Shown: piece after piece, positions 45,174 to 55,071 of the stretch
Layout of the letters: the number at the start of each line of letters is the position of its first letter
Position numbering within the stretch: the stretch's first letter is position 1
NCBI GenBank assembly: GCA_009746045.1
Contig: RPFO01000253.1
Span: 1,049,069-1,113,068, forward strand
Direction of reading: 5' to 3'
Length of the DNA stretch: 64,000 nt
Origin: Mesostigma viride
Lineage: Eukaryota; Streptophyta; Mesostigmatophyceae; Mesostigmatales; Mesostigmataceae
Translations under genes and position numbers: made by a program
The notes under the pieces: generated by a model
Told to the model about the DNA's origin: nothing
The model's input: the letters and a program-made list of their open reading frames with translations, nothing else
Database searches by the model: none

Positions 45174-48100
45174 ATGGACGCTAAAGATCGTCGACCCGTT
45201 TGGGAGTCACAAGAGTTTAAAGCCGCGATGGAATATGCGCGCAGTAATTTCGAAGTGGAGGTAAGTTCCTTCATGAGTACTCACATTGTAGTATTGCTTG
45301 TGATTCATCGGCGGGTATATGTATCTCATGGGTAAGAATGTCCCGTTGGAAGCACCGTTTCGGGTCGCGGGGTATCTGCTGCCGACCAATAAATCCATGG
45401 TTACTGACTGTCTTTGATGGCAGTGCTAATCATGGCGCGTGACCATCATTACATAACGGTCCTGGGTTTGTCGAGCGGGTGCCTGCGTGTGTCTCGCTGT
45501 GCGTCTCTGCCCTTGCACCGCAGGCGCAACAGTATCAGCGGCCCGAGCAATTCGCGCAAGCGTCCAAAGGGTTTGAGAGCACATCCAACTGGGAGAGACT
45601 GGGGGTATCAAAGTTCATGCTAGACGCATTGAAGGGCCGTCGGCCGCGCAAGGGCCGTGGGCCGCGGGCCGTGGGCCGTGCTCATTTTCAGCCTGTCGCA
45701 GCTGGTAATGAGGCCATGGAGAAGCCCGGAGAGGTGGCGGGGACCGAGGAGAGTGATGAGGGCGAGGGAGAGGTTGCGCAGGCGGTCAGCGGTGAGAAGA
45801 ATAAGAAGAAGAAGAATGTGAAGGAGACACCGTATTTGGTTGCGGTAAGTTCCCCTTTGCTTCTTCATGTGCTGCACGTGTACATGGATGTTTGTATACT
45901 ACTACGAAGTTAGAGGAAGCATGAACAGCAATGCTGGACATGTGTGGACTGTTCTTCTCATGTGTTGTTGCTGTAAACCGTGGCTGTGCTGATTTGTGCA
46001 TATCCTTGACATGTGTGCAGAGGAAGCAACTAACGCGGGCGGTTGATTATTGGAGCGGCCAGTGTCTGAAGGAGAAGAGGGGATGGAAGGATGCCAGGTT
46101 ACACAAAAAGGCCACAGGCACGCCTGGGGTAGAGGGCCCATCGCAGGGAGCCGTCACGGGGCACGCCACCGGTGAGCCTATGGAGATGCAGGACCCAGTG
46201 GGTGCGTGCTCGCAGGCGGCAGCTGTACCTGGAGAAGGGTTGTCGGGACCGCCGGGGTATTCACTTGTCAGGGAGGCCGCGGCGTTGTGTCAGATGATGT
46301 GCGACCGCGCAGTGGCGTCGTTGCCCCACCTGGCGGCTCCGTTGGTTAATGCGGGGGAGGGCTCCTTCGAGCCGCGCACGCTGGCACACATGGCACTGTC
46401 TGCTCAGGTAGGCGACTGTGTGATTGCTTGTTGCATGCAACATGTTGACGACAATCTTTATTTGCATATGGGAACAGCGCGTTGATGACTTATTCATATC
46501 TGACAGCATTATGTGGCCTGATGTTTCTCTCCGGATGACGTACAAAAATGTGAGGCACAGCACACGCATATGCCGCTCCCTGCGTTAGCGGGCGATGACG
46601 GCAGTCACGGAGGCGTGTGCGCCTCTGGACATGTGAATATCGGCTGTACTCTTTGCTGATACTGCATGAATGACTCAATGCGTAACCCGCTTTCTCTCAG
46701 CACTCAATCTGTGGCACGAGAGGGGTGAGGGGGGGCGGCATTGGATCGACCACATACTGAAGAGATGTAGAAGCATACAGATGGGAGGGGAAGCCAAAGT
46801 TACAGTTGCAAGGAGACGTGTCCAAGGGGGGAGGGGGGCAGAGAATTGGAATTGAGTAGGATGATGCAGCCAGATGGTATTGGCAACAGGACGGAAAGAA
46901 TGTGGGTGTAATGGGTGCTGGCATGCATGGACGAGTGTCATAGGGTGCTGGTATGCGTGGATGGGTGTAATGGGGTGGTGGCATGCGTGGATGGGTGTAA
47001 TGGGGTGGTGGCATGCGTGGATGGGTGTAATGGGGTGCTGGCATGCGTGCACGAGTGTAATGGGGTGCTGGCATGCGTGCACGAGTGTAATGGGGTGCTG
47101 GCATGCATGGATGGGTGTAATGGAAGAGAATACGCATCCTTTTTGCCGGGGGCCTTACACCTTTCCCCTAAACTCCTTGTTTTACTTTATTCTGTGGGAA
47201 CATGCAGCTGGGAGGCATCCACATGCATGGAGTAACGGCTCCACTTGGGCAGCCAGGACATGCGACCACTGGGCAGCCCCCCGAGGGCCTGGCAACGGCA
47301 GGGAGACTAACGGCAGGGAGACGGCCGAAGAAGCAGGCAACTGGGCAGCCGGGGAGGGCGGCACAGGGGCCGGGGGCAGAGGCGGAGGTGGCGAGGAGGG
47401 GGGTGGAGGAGGGAGTTCCCGAGACGATGGCGGAGGAGGGGGAGATGGGGGCGGAGGCGGGGAGGAAGGCGGAGGCGGCGGGGACGGGGGGGGACGAGAC
47501 AGTTCCAGAGACGATGGCGGAGGAGGGGGAGACGGGGGCCGAGGCGGGGAGGAAGGCGGAGGCGGCGGGGACGGGGGGGGCCGAGGGAGTTCCAGAGACG
47601 AGGGGTGCGGAGGTGGGGCCGGTGGCGGATGCGGCGGGGAGGAAGGCGGAGGCGGCGGGGACGGGGGGGGACGAGACAGTTCCAGAGACGATGGCGGAGG
47701 AGGGGGAGACGGGGGCCGAGGCGGGGAGGAAGGCGGAGGCGGCGGGGACGGGGGGGCCGAGGGAGTTCCAGAGACGAGGGGTGCGGAGGTGGGGCCGGTG
47801 GCGGATGCGGCGGGGAGGAAGGCGGAGGCGGCGGGGACGGGGGGGGACGAGACAGTTCCAGAGACGAGGGGTGCGGAGGTGGGGCCGGTGGCGGATGCGG
47901 CGGGGGGAAGGCGGAGGCGGCGGGGAGGGGGGTGGGGGAGGGAGTTCCAGACTCGAGGCATGCGGAGGTGGGGCCGGTGGCGGATGCGGCGGGGAGGAAG
48001 GCGGAGGCGGCGGGGACGGGGGGGGACGAGACAGTTCCAGAGACGATGGCGGAGGAGGGGGAGACGGGGGCCGAGGCGGGGAGGAAGGCGGAGGCGGCGG

Positions 48101-49944
48101 GGACGGGGGGGGCCGAGGGAGTTCCAGAGACGAGGGGTGCGGAGGTGGGGCCGGTGGCGGATGCGGCGGGGAGGAAGGCGGAGGCAGCGGGGACGGGGGG
48201 GACGAGGGAGTTCCAGAGACGAGGGGTGCGGAGGTGGGGCCGGTGGCGGATGCGGCGGGGGGGAAGGCGGAGGCGGCGGGGAGGGGGTGGGGGAGGGAGT
48301 TCCAGACTCGAGGCATGCGGAGGTGGGGCCGGGGGGGAAGGCGGAGGCGGCGGGGAGGGGGTACGTGGAGGTGGTTGAGTTAGGGTCCTCCACCGATGAG
48401 GAGGACCGCGGCACGGTCATTGGGAAGCCAAAAAAGAGGAAGAGGAAGGTGGCTGAAAGTCAGGGATCGACGCCGGCGGCGAAGGAGGTAGTGGCGTCGC
48501 CAGGGCCGCAGACGAGGAGGAGGCGGGCTGCACAGCAGGCTGCGGAGACGTCGAACACGGGGGGGAAGGACGGAGATCCAGACTCGAGGGGTGTGGAGGT
48601 GGGGACGGGGGGCAAGGCGGAGGCGGCGGGTACGGGGGGGACGAGGGAGTTCCCGAGACGATGGCGGAGGAGGGGGAGACGGGGGGGAAGGCGGAGGCGC
48701 TGCAGAAGGGGAAGCGTGGTGCGAGGCAGAGAGCGGAGGCGGCGATGAAGGTAGTGGTGGTGGTCGATCCTCAGGCGAGTGCGGCGGCAGAGGGGACGGT
48801 GGGGAAGCCGCCAGGGCCACAGTCGAGTGAGAAGGCAGCGGGGGTGAAGGCGGGAGACTGCGCCGATCTTCCCGTCGACCTTGCTGGGGATGATGATGAT
48901 GCAGGGACTGCCAGCCCTGTGGAGATCGATCGCACCACTGACCCGGCATTTCCGCCTGAGTGTCCTGGTCCCGACGAGGACTGCAGGCACTGCACGGAGA
49001 GTGCGGAACTGTTGAGAAAGCACGGTGAGCACAGGGTGAAGGCTGGCCGGGAGCACACGGGGGCATGGGGGAAAAACAGCTGTGCCCCAGACGCTGCCAT
49101 CGAGTTTGCCAACGCGGGAGCTGCGGTGGTGTCTGGTGGCGGGGTCGGGCTAGCACAGCTTCTCACGGGTCGAGCGAGGGGTCGCGCCCATGACCCCCAG
49201 CGATGCGAGCTGGGCCTGGTCATCATCCGGTGGTTTATCGCTATCGATACAGAGCCGCGCAAGAAATACGAGAAGTGGCAGAAGAGGGTGCACAAAGGAT
49301 GCGCTGATGCAGCGCAGGTGCCGGTGGGCAAACACCTGGGTGCTGGCAGCTGCTTGACGACTGTGATGTGGCATCTGCAGGGGTGCGACCTCCGCGAAGT
49401 AGGCCACACATGTCGCCCCACGGAGGAGCTGCTCGTGAAGCTTCCTATCGACTGCCACATGAAGTGCACGCCATCGCGACGCAATGCTGGACACTCCATC
49501 GCCGAGGCCATCCAGATGGCGCTGACCCAAGGGTGCGGCACCAACGGTAAGACGTTGTGCACCCCTGGGTGCGCGGGTTTCCATGAACGCTCTGTACGAG
49601 TCTTCAAGACTGTCCCGACCATGATCCCGGTCTACGACTTCTTCATGGAGAGACTGCCGGCAAAGACTGCGCACCAACTGCCGGAAGAGATCGTGGTACG
49701 CATCACGGTGGGGGGCGAAGAGCGTAAAAGGTACGAGGTGACTGCGTGGCTCTGCGCCGTCCTCGTGTATCAACAGGAGAAGCACTGGCAGCTCCTACGG
49801 CGCGCTGGCAGGGCCGCGGCGTGGCGTGAAGTGGACAGTTTAGTTCACCCCAGGAACACCGTGCCCTTGGAAGGTGCAATTGGCGACAGGGCCAAGGACA
49901 CGCTAGCCTGCATGTATATTGTGGCTGAGGCACACCCTCTTTAG
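45174..49944 (+). CDS. USP-like (C19) cysteine peptidase with repetitive N-terminus
   Basis: Exons 45174-45260, 45524-45844, 46021-46407 and 47208-49944, all phase 0 with good GT-AG sites. Exons 1-3 encode a helical, charged region. Exon 4 starts in a minisatellite (47380-48360) coding for Ala/Glu/Gly-rich repeats, then basic nuclear-localisation clusters (KPKKRKRKV). The C-terminal 330 residues look like a ubiquitin-specific protease: a Cys box GKNSCAPDAAIEFANAG (Cys codon 49081), a middle region with SIAEAIQMAL and two Cys pairs near CHMKC and CTPGC, a strand TVPTMIPVYDFFME, and a His box EKHWQLLRR (His codon 49783) followed by W-R-E-V-D-S. The frame changes twice among poly-G runs in the minisatellite (about 47750-48660). 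This is either sequencing error or real damage. Confidence 0.6.
46905..47125. repeat. 33-bp tandem repeat in an intron
   Basis: About seven units of the form GGTGCTGGCATGCGTGGATG plus GGTGTAATG in the intron before exon 4 of the peptidase gene. It creates spurious frames on both strands. Confidence 0.85.
47380..48360. repeat. G-rich coding minisatellite
   Basis: Units of about 75-90 bp made from GAGGAAGGCGGAGGCGGCGG, GGACGGGGGGG and GAGTTCCAGAGACGATGGCG repeat about ten times in two alternating types (GACGATGGCGGAGGAGGG versus GACGAGGGGTGCGGAGGTG). Variable poly-G runs (6-9 G) shift the frame between units. The antisense proline-rich frames are shadows. Confidence 0.85.
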
Positions 49945-51137
49945 GTGTTCACCATGCACGCATGTATCCTGGGGTTCCCGGCTTTGTCTCAATAGCTGCA
50001 GCTCCAGTTTCATCCTGTCATGGCCTGACAGGAGCATTGGTCCAAAACTTGAATCCTGGACACATGTATGGAGTGAGAGATGTATTCCTGGACGAATGCA
50101 TGATGAACAAGGCCCACATGGATCGAGCACACTTGTTGCCCACATTGCATTAATGCCCATGCAGCTTTGTCAAGAAGGCTCCACGCCTATGATAATATGT
50201 TTTACTATACCCAGGGTAAGGATGACCCTGCATGGTGTCAAGGAGACAGCCTGGTGTGATTGCATCCCCTATGCATCTGCTGACCTTGGGACTGTTTTAA
50301 ATATATTGCACCCACACTGTATAGATGCCAGGCGGTGCTACTGAGCATTTCAGATGGCAGCTGTGACCTGACTAGATCCTTTATACTGAAAGAAGGACGG
50401 GTGTATCAGTTCCCCTGTTGTTGTGTATAGCCATCAAGGATATCATGGTAGCTAGCATTATATTAAGTGAGACAACTATAATTCTTAGGGTTATTTTGCT
50501 CCACGAGGGCCCCAGCAGGAGCGAGTTACTAATTAAGTCTGGGCCGCTGTTTTTAGGCTATATCAAAGAGACAACCAGCGCAGGCCAGAAATCGGGAGAA
50601 TCCGGACCATGGTAGCTCGAGCCTGCTATATAGTAGTGGACCTACATGTACATAGCACCGTCTTGGGGAGACATCCACTATCTTTGTTGGGGAAAAGAAG
50701 TTGTCCGCGACCCCACAACGGCCACACGATACTATTCCATGAATTAATTTGTTATGTTCGAAAGGTACGTGTTACAAATATAGGAATCAATAACATGAAA
50801 TCATGTAACACATGTGCAGCTGACTAGGGGCATATTAGTTGTCTCACTTCAAATATGGCGTTGGATCACCATGCGTCCATGTCCCAGTTAATAGGGTTTT
50901 TACTACATTATGGGATACGCGCTGTTGGTGTTGGGTGTAAACTGACACCTACTCGATCTGGGTGCACAAGTGCACACGCACCTCCATGTATTCCAGGAAG
51001 CACGCTAGACAGGACCCCTAGCGTAGAGAGCTTAGATACAACAGTGTTGGCTTCATGTTGTAAATAGCTTTGACCGGTAGGATTGCGTGTCCCCATCCAT
51101 CCATCCATCCATCCATTGCGTGTCCCCATCCATCCAT
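49945..51137. other. Non-coding spacer with short dispersed repeats
   Basis: No gene seen. It contains micro-repeat copy 3 (50564-50624), a GCGTTGGATCACCATGCGTC motif near 50861 shared with 22309 and 10142, and from 51067 the text AGCTTTGACCGGTAGGATTG, repeated at 52110. Both copies of that text lead directly into a tetranucleotide microsatellite. Confidence 0.5.
50564..50624 (+). mobile_element. 61-bp micro-repeat, copy 3, with 7-bp target duplication
   Basis: The full unit (starting CAAAGAGACAACCAGCGCAG and ending GGTAGCTCGAGCCT) is flanked by GCTATAT at 50557-50563 and 50625-50631. Nearly identical to the inverted copy at 30685-30745. Confidence 0.65.
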
Positions 51138-52018
51138 AGTTACGTTAAATAGTGCCGGAACCTTTTGCCGCCTGAGGCAAATCGGTCCGTAACACTATTT
51201 TGCCCGGAATAACCACTTCCGAGCACCCAAGTTAATTCGGCCGAATTAACTTGGGTGCTCGGAAGTGGTTATTCCGGGCAAAATAGTGTTACGGACCGAT
51301 TTGCCTCAGGCGGCAAAAGGTTCCGGCACTATTTAACGTAACTAAAACCTGGCCTCGTGGAGGGGGGACGAAGAGCCCGAGACATCCGCCTAGGCCGCTG
51401 AGCACGCACCACTAAATGCGCCGGAGCTGCCTCAGTGAGGATTCGAACCCCTGACCTCCAAGGTGCACAGGTTTTAGTTACGTTAAATAGTGCCGGAACC
51501 TTTTGCCGCCTGAGGCAAATCGGTCCGTAACACTATTTTGCCCGGAATAACCACTTCCGGGCACCCAAGTTAATTCGGCCGAATTAACTTGGGTGCCCGG
51601 AAGTGGTTATTCCGGGCAAAATAGTGTTACGGACCGATTTGCCTCAGGCGGCAAAAGGTTCCGGCACTATTTAACGTAACTAAAACCTGTGCACCTTGGA
51701 GGTCAGGGGTTCGAATCCTCACTGAGGCAGCTCCGGCGCATTTAGTGGTGCGTGCTCAGCGGCCTAGGCGGATGTCTCGGGCTCTTCGTCCCCCTCCACG
51801 AGGCCAGGTTTTAGTTACGTTAAATAGTGCCGGAACCTTTTGCCGCCTGAGGCAAATCGGTCCGTAACACTATTTTGCCCGGAATAACCACTTCCGGGCA
51901 CCCAAGTTAATTCGGCCGAATTAACTTGGGTGCCCGGAAGTGGTTATTCCGGGCAAAATAGTGTTACGGACCGATTTGCCTCAGGCGGCAAAAGGTTCCG
52001 GCACTATTTAACGTAACT
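51138..52018. repeat. 881-bp compound palindrome: three 206-bp hairpins around two inverted tRNA-like segments
   Basis: Hairpins at 51138-51343, 51476-51681 and 51813-52018 are each a perfect palindrome with 103-bp arms and no loop (centre TTCGGCCGAA). Spacers 51344-51475 and 51682-51812 are inverted copies of a 131-132-bp segment containing a Pol III B-box-like GGTTCGAATCC (plus orientation near 51708). The whole block is therefore one large palindrome centred at 51578/51579. Hairpin 1 differs from 2 and 3 at a pair of complementary positions (GAGCACCC versus GGGCACCC). Confidence 0.92.
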
Positions 52019-52344
52019 TCCATCCATCCATCCATCCATCCATCCATCCATCCATCCATCCATCCATCCATCCATCCATCCATCCAAAGAGAACATAGAA
52101 CTGTTTTGTAGATAGCTTTGACCGGTAGGATTGCGTGCACCCCTCCCTCCCTCCCTCCCTCCCTCCCTCCCTCCCTCCCTCCCTCCCTCCCTCCCTCCCT
52201 CCCTCCCTCCCTCCCTCCCTCCCTCCCTCCCTCCCTCCCTCCCTCCCTCCCTCCCTCCCTCCCTCCCTCCCTCCCTCCTCCCTCCCTCCCTCCCTCCTCC
52301 CTCCACCCTAAACCCTCCCTCCCTCCCTCCCTCCCTCCATCCAT
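52019..52344. repeat. (CCAT)n then (CCCT)n microsatellites
   Basis: About 68 bp of CCAT repeats adjoin the right side of the palindrome, and about 200 bp of CCCT repeats start at 52141. A short unique link (52087-52140) between them includes the TAGCTTTGACCGGTAGGATT block also found at 51066. Long Gly/Arg/Glu and Pro/Ser/Leu frames here are artefacts. Confidence 0.9.
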
Positions 52345-52415
52345 CCGGGTTAATGCTCCGTGATGTCCCAGTGGAAGCACGAGTTTAATTATATAATTAA
52401 TTAATGTGGACATGT
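52345..52415 (+). mobile_element. SINE-like 3' end (family C), inverted orientation
   Basis: Reverse complement of the 5264/27080 block: GGTTAATGCTCCGTGATGTC, GGAAGCACGAGTTTAAT, then an (AATT)n-like tail. The hairpin is partly decayed. Confidence 0.5.
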
Positions 52416-52610
52416 GTGTGCATGGGCAAAAGCTGGCTAACTCAATCAAAAGACGTGATAATAATTTAGTACTTAATAAGTTAATTAATAAGACATGTGC
52501 ACCGTGTGTACAACAGGCATCAGTAATCACCGATAAGTAAACCAAGGCAACCACGATGTTAGATCATGGCTCCAAGTCGACAAAGCTGCTGTCACGGTAT
52601 CCTACATGTC

Positions 52611-53792
52611 CTAACCCCTGACACGCGGGAGGGGCACCGTGTTCCGTGGTGTCCCTGGAGCGTTCTCTGGGCAAGGCCTGGAAACAAAAGGCCGAGCATT
52701 GCGAAACAACTCCTCCACTTCAGACATCGTGGGTACCGGGAAAGCAAGGGGGCCCAACCTTTTGGTGTGGTAATAGACATTGTGACACAAGTTAAATAGC
52801 CCTGAATCCACAGAATTCACGAAGAGAGCGCGGCCCTTATGCCGAAACAAGGATACCACCATTACAAGGAAGGAGTACACATCATGGTCTCGCTGCGCTG
52901 TCACCACCCCTCCTGTCATGCCGGGCTGGTCCACTGTTGCGGGATGCCACCGAGGCTGACGATCCTTACCAGCCTGATGCGTGAAAATCCGTTCCCCCCC
53001 TCTTGTCGCCAGGCCGAGATCTGAAATACGGATTATCGGATGTGCACTTCCTGGCGCCATGGTGTAGAGAAAATTATCGAGCTTGACGTCATTGTGTATA
53101 ATGTTAACGGCGTGCAAGCCAGCCAATGCCTTTGCACAGTCTGCAAGGACGCTGGGTGAGCAAACTTCGAAAACACGCTGATTTTCCGGGGCATCACGGG
53201 CAGCATGCAAGTCACCACTCATTCTCTCCATGACAATACCACCTACTTCACCGCACGTGGACCAGAGCCCTTCTACTGCAGGGCAGACCTGCGGGCCAGC
53301 TATACACATGAAACCGGCCTCCTTGGCCACTGCCACAACGGCGGTTATAACAGCCTCCTGGTAGTTCACCAGCAGCGTGTCTCGTCGAAGGCTTGCCAGC
53401 TTTACCACTAGCGTAGCCTCGCCACCTGGTGCACTCGAGCTAGCAGGGATAGCGTATAACGTGCCATGAGCACCTTTTCCTATCCGGTCACCTGACAATT
53501 TCACTGCGATGACATGCGTCAACTTGCTAGCGCTGTGAGAAACCTTTTGATCATAATTCGTCAACCGCTGCAATGCAATGCTCCAATCCGACGGTGCATT
53601 GGTTTGCAGCTCAACGTCCCTGCGAGCGTGCGAGTCCGCGGCGTTGAACACACGCGACACCCTATGCAAAGCGGTGCATGTACGCAGTCTGTAAGTCCGT
53701 GAATTAAAAGCCTGTCTCGCCCTTAATGCCGACAGGGTTCCCGGCGACAGGTCCTGTCTGTTGGTCGACATTTTTCTTTTGCAGCTGGCCAT
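52611..53792 (-). CDS. Protein-kinase-like cargo protein
   Basis: A single-exon frame of 393 residues. Kinase landmarks in order: a glycine loop GDRIGKGAHGTLYAI (about 101-115), a VVKLAS strand whose Lys131 fits the ATP-anchoring lysine, a helix with Glu (YQEAVITAVV), a hinge-like VMERMSGDL (188-195), the catalytic loop IIHNDVKLDNFL (His233, Asp235, Asn240), and RISDLGLATRGG (metal-binding DLG in place of DFG, 258-260). DHDVYSFLVMVV fits helix F. All catalytic residues are present, so activity is plausible. The N-terminal 95 residues are basic and unrecognised, and the C-terminus has a Pro/Arg tail. It diverges from the gene at 55072 across array 3. Its target is unknown. Such genes are not a normal part of CACTA elements. 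Confidence 0.75.
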   Translation of the reverse strand: MASCKRKMSTNRQDLSPGTLSALRARQAFNSRTYRLRTCTALHRVSRVFNAADSHARRDVELQTNAPSDWSIALQRLTNYDQKVSHSASKLTHVIAVKLSGDRIGKGAHGTLYAIPASSSAPGGEATLVVKLASLRRDTLLVNYQEAVITAVVAVAKEAGFMCIAGPQVCPAVEGLWSTCGEVGGIVMERMSGDLHAARDAPENQRVFEVCSPSVLADCAKALAGLHAVNIIHNDVKLDNFLYTMAPGSAHPIIRISDLGLATRGGERIFTHQAGKDRQPRWHPATVDQPGMTGGVVTAQRDHDVYSFLVMVVSLFRHKGRALFVNSVDSGLFNLCHNVYYHTKRLGPLAFPVPTMSEVEELFRNARPFVSRPCPENAPGTPRNTVPLPRVRG

Positions 53793-53889
53793 TGTAGGTA
53801 GGTATGAATGATCTCGATGCTGTCAATTACGATGATACACGAGGTTGTCTATACCTAGGATCGAGAGCTTCTTCTTGTATGGCAATGCC

Positions 53890-54420
53890 GGCTGGGCGAT
53901 GACGGTGACGGCCGTCACCGTCATCGCCCTCGACGGGCGTGATGAAAAGTACCTGGTTGATAGGCGGCAGCTATTCACAATATAGGCCGTTTTTTATTAC
54001 TCCGAATAAAGAGTTAAGAGGTTGGCCCTCGGCAGGGCGATGACGGGGCGCTGACGGGGCGATGACGGGGCGATGACGGGGCGTTCACGCGCGTGATGAA
54101 TACAACCTGTTTGATAGGCAGCGGCTATTGGTAATACACTTTGTTGATTAAGAGAAGAGTTTAGATGTTGGCCCGTCGAGGGCGATGACGGTGACGAGCG
54201 TCACCGTCATTGCCCTCGACGGGCGTGATGAAAAGCCCATGTTTTATATGCGGTAGCTATTGGTAGTCCGTAGTATATAGGTCGTTGACTATCACTCCGA
54301 ATAAAGAGTTAACAGGTTAAGGCCCTCGGCCGGGCGATGACGGGGCGATGACGGGGCGTTGACGCTCGTGATGAATAGGACCTGTTTGATAGGCGGCGGC
54401 TATTGCTAATATATAGGTCG
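53890..54420. repeat. GATGACGG-rich repeats upstream of the kinase gene
   Basis: Four imperfect blocks contain runs of GGGCGATGACGG, a CGTGATGAA motif, CTGTTTGATAGGCGGCGGCT and TATTGGTAATA/TATAGG, separated by ATTACTCCGAATAAAGAGTT. ACGGTGACGGCCGTCACCGT (53909) is a perfect 20-bp palindrome, and a related GACGAGCGTCACCGTC lies near 54193. It lies between the kinase start and array 3, so it may be part of the same promoter region. Confidence 0.6.
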
Positions 54421-54785
54421 GATATTTGTGTACCACCCCCCTCCTTCCCGCGGCAGGTACGCAGCGACCCGCTGTTGCATGTCCTGGCTGCAATTGTGTA
54501 TCACTTGTACGGTATTTGTGTATCACTTGTAGCGTATTTGTGTATCACTTGTCCTCCTTCCCACGGCAGGTACGCAGCGACCCGCTGTTATACTGGCGGC
54601 AGTTGTGTATCACTTGTACGGTATTTGTGTATCACTTGTAGCGTATTTGTGTATCACTTGTCCTCCTTCCCACGGCAGGTACGCAGCGACCCGCTGTTAT
54701 ACTGGCGGCAGTTGTGTATCACTTGTAGCGTATTTGTGTATCACTTGTCCTCCTTCCCACGGCAGGTACGCAGCGACCCCTGTCG
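54420..54785 (+). promoter_or_regulatory. Divergent-promoter repeat array 3 (four units)
   Basis: Four units with CACGGCAGGTACGCAGCGAC, CTGTTATACTGGCGGCAGTT and GTGTATCACTTGTAGCGTAT, the same family and orientation as array 1. It lies between the kinase gene (start 53792, minus) and the unknown gene (start 55072, plus). Confidence 0.78.
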
Positions 54786-55071
54786 ACCCGCTATTGCACT
54801 TCACCGCGTGCATCATTGCACATTAGGTGTGGCAGAAGATCACCATGCACCCTCCTTCCCACACAAATCTCTGCTGCCCATGTGCGGCGTGGACATACAA
54901 CAACAACTACAACAACCTTCCCACAAATCTCACCACCCGGTTCTCAAGTCGAACGACGACATAACTTTTACGAGTCGACTTTTCCGCGCATACTGACTAA
55001 CTAACTGTATCGCGGCGTGAACACTCGCGCAGACATCTCAGGTGCAGGCGGCAGCCTTTGCATTAGCGGAC

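Noticed and set aside
46874-47235. Cys/Trp/Met-rich frames (CWHACTSVMG, VACVDGCNGV)
   Set aside because: Readings of the 33-bp intron repeat in the peptidase gene.
47168-48420. Proline-rich antisense proteins of about 400 residues
   Set aside because: Shadows of the G-rich minisatellite; no splice or start context and no conserved residues.
51682-51812. Functional tRNA gene
   Set aside because: Only a B-box-like half is convincing; acceptor stem and A-box order do not fit an intact tRNA.
51964-52554. Gly/Arg/Glu-repeat and Trp-Met-Asp-Gly proteins
   Set aside because: Translations of CCCT and CCAT microsatellites.
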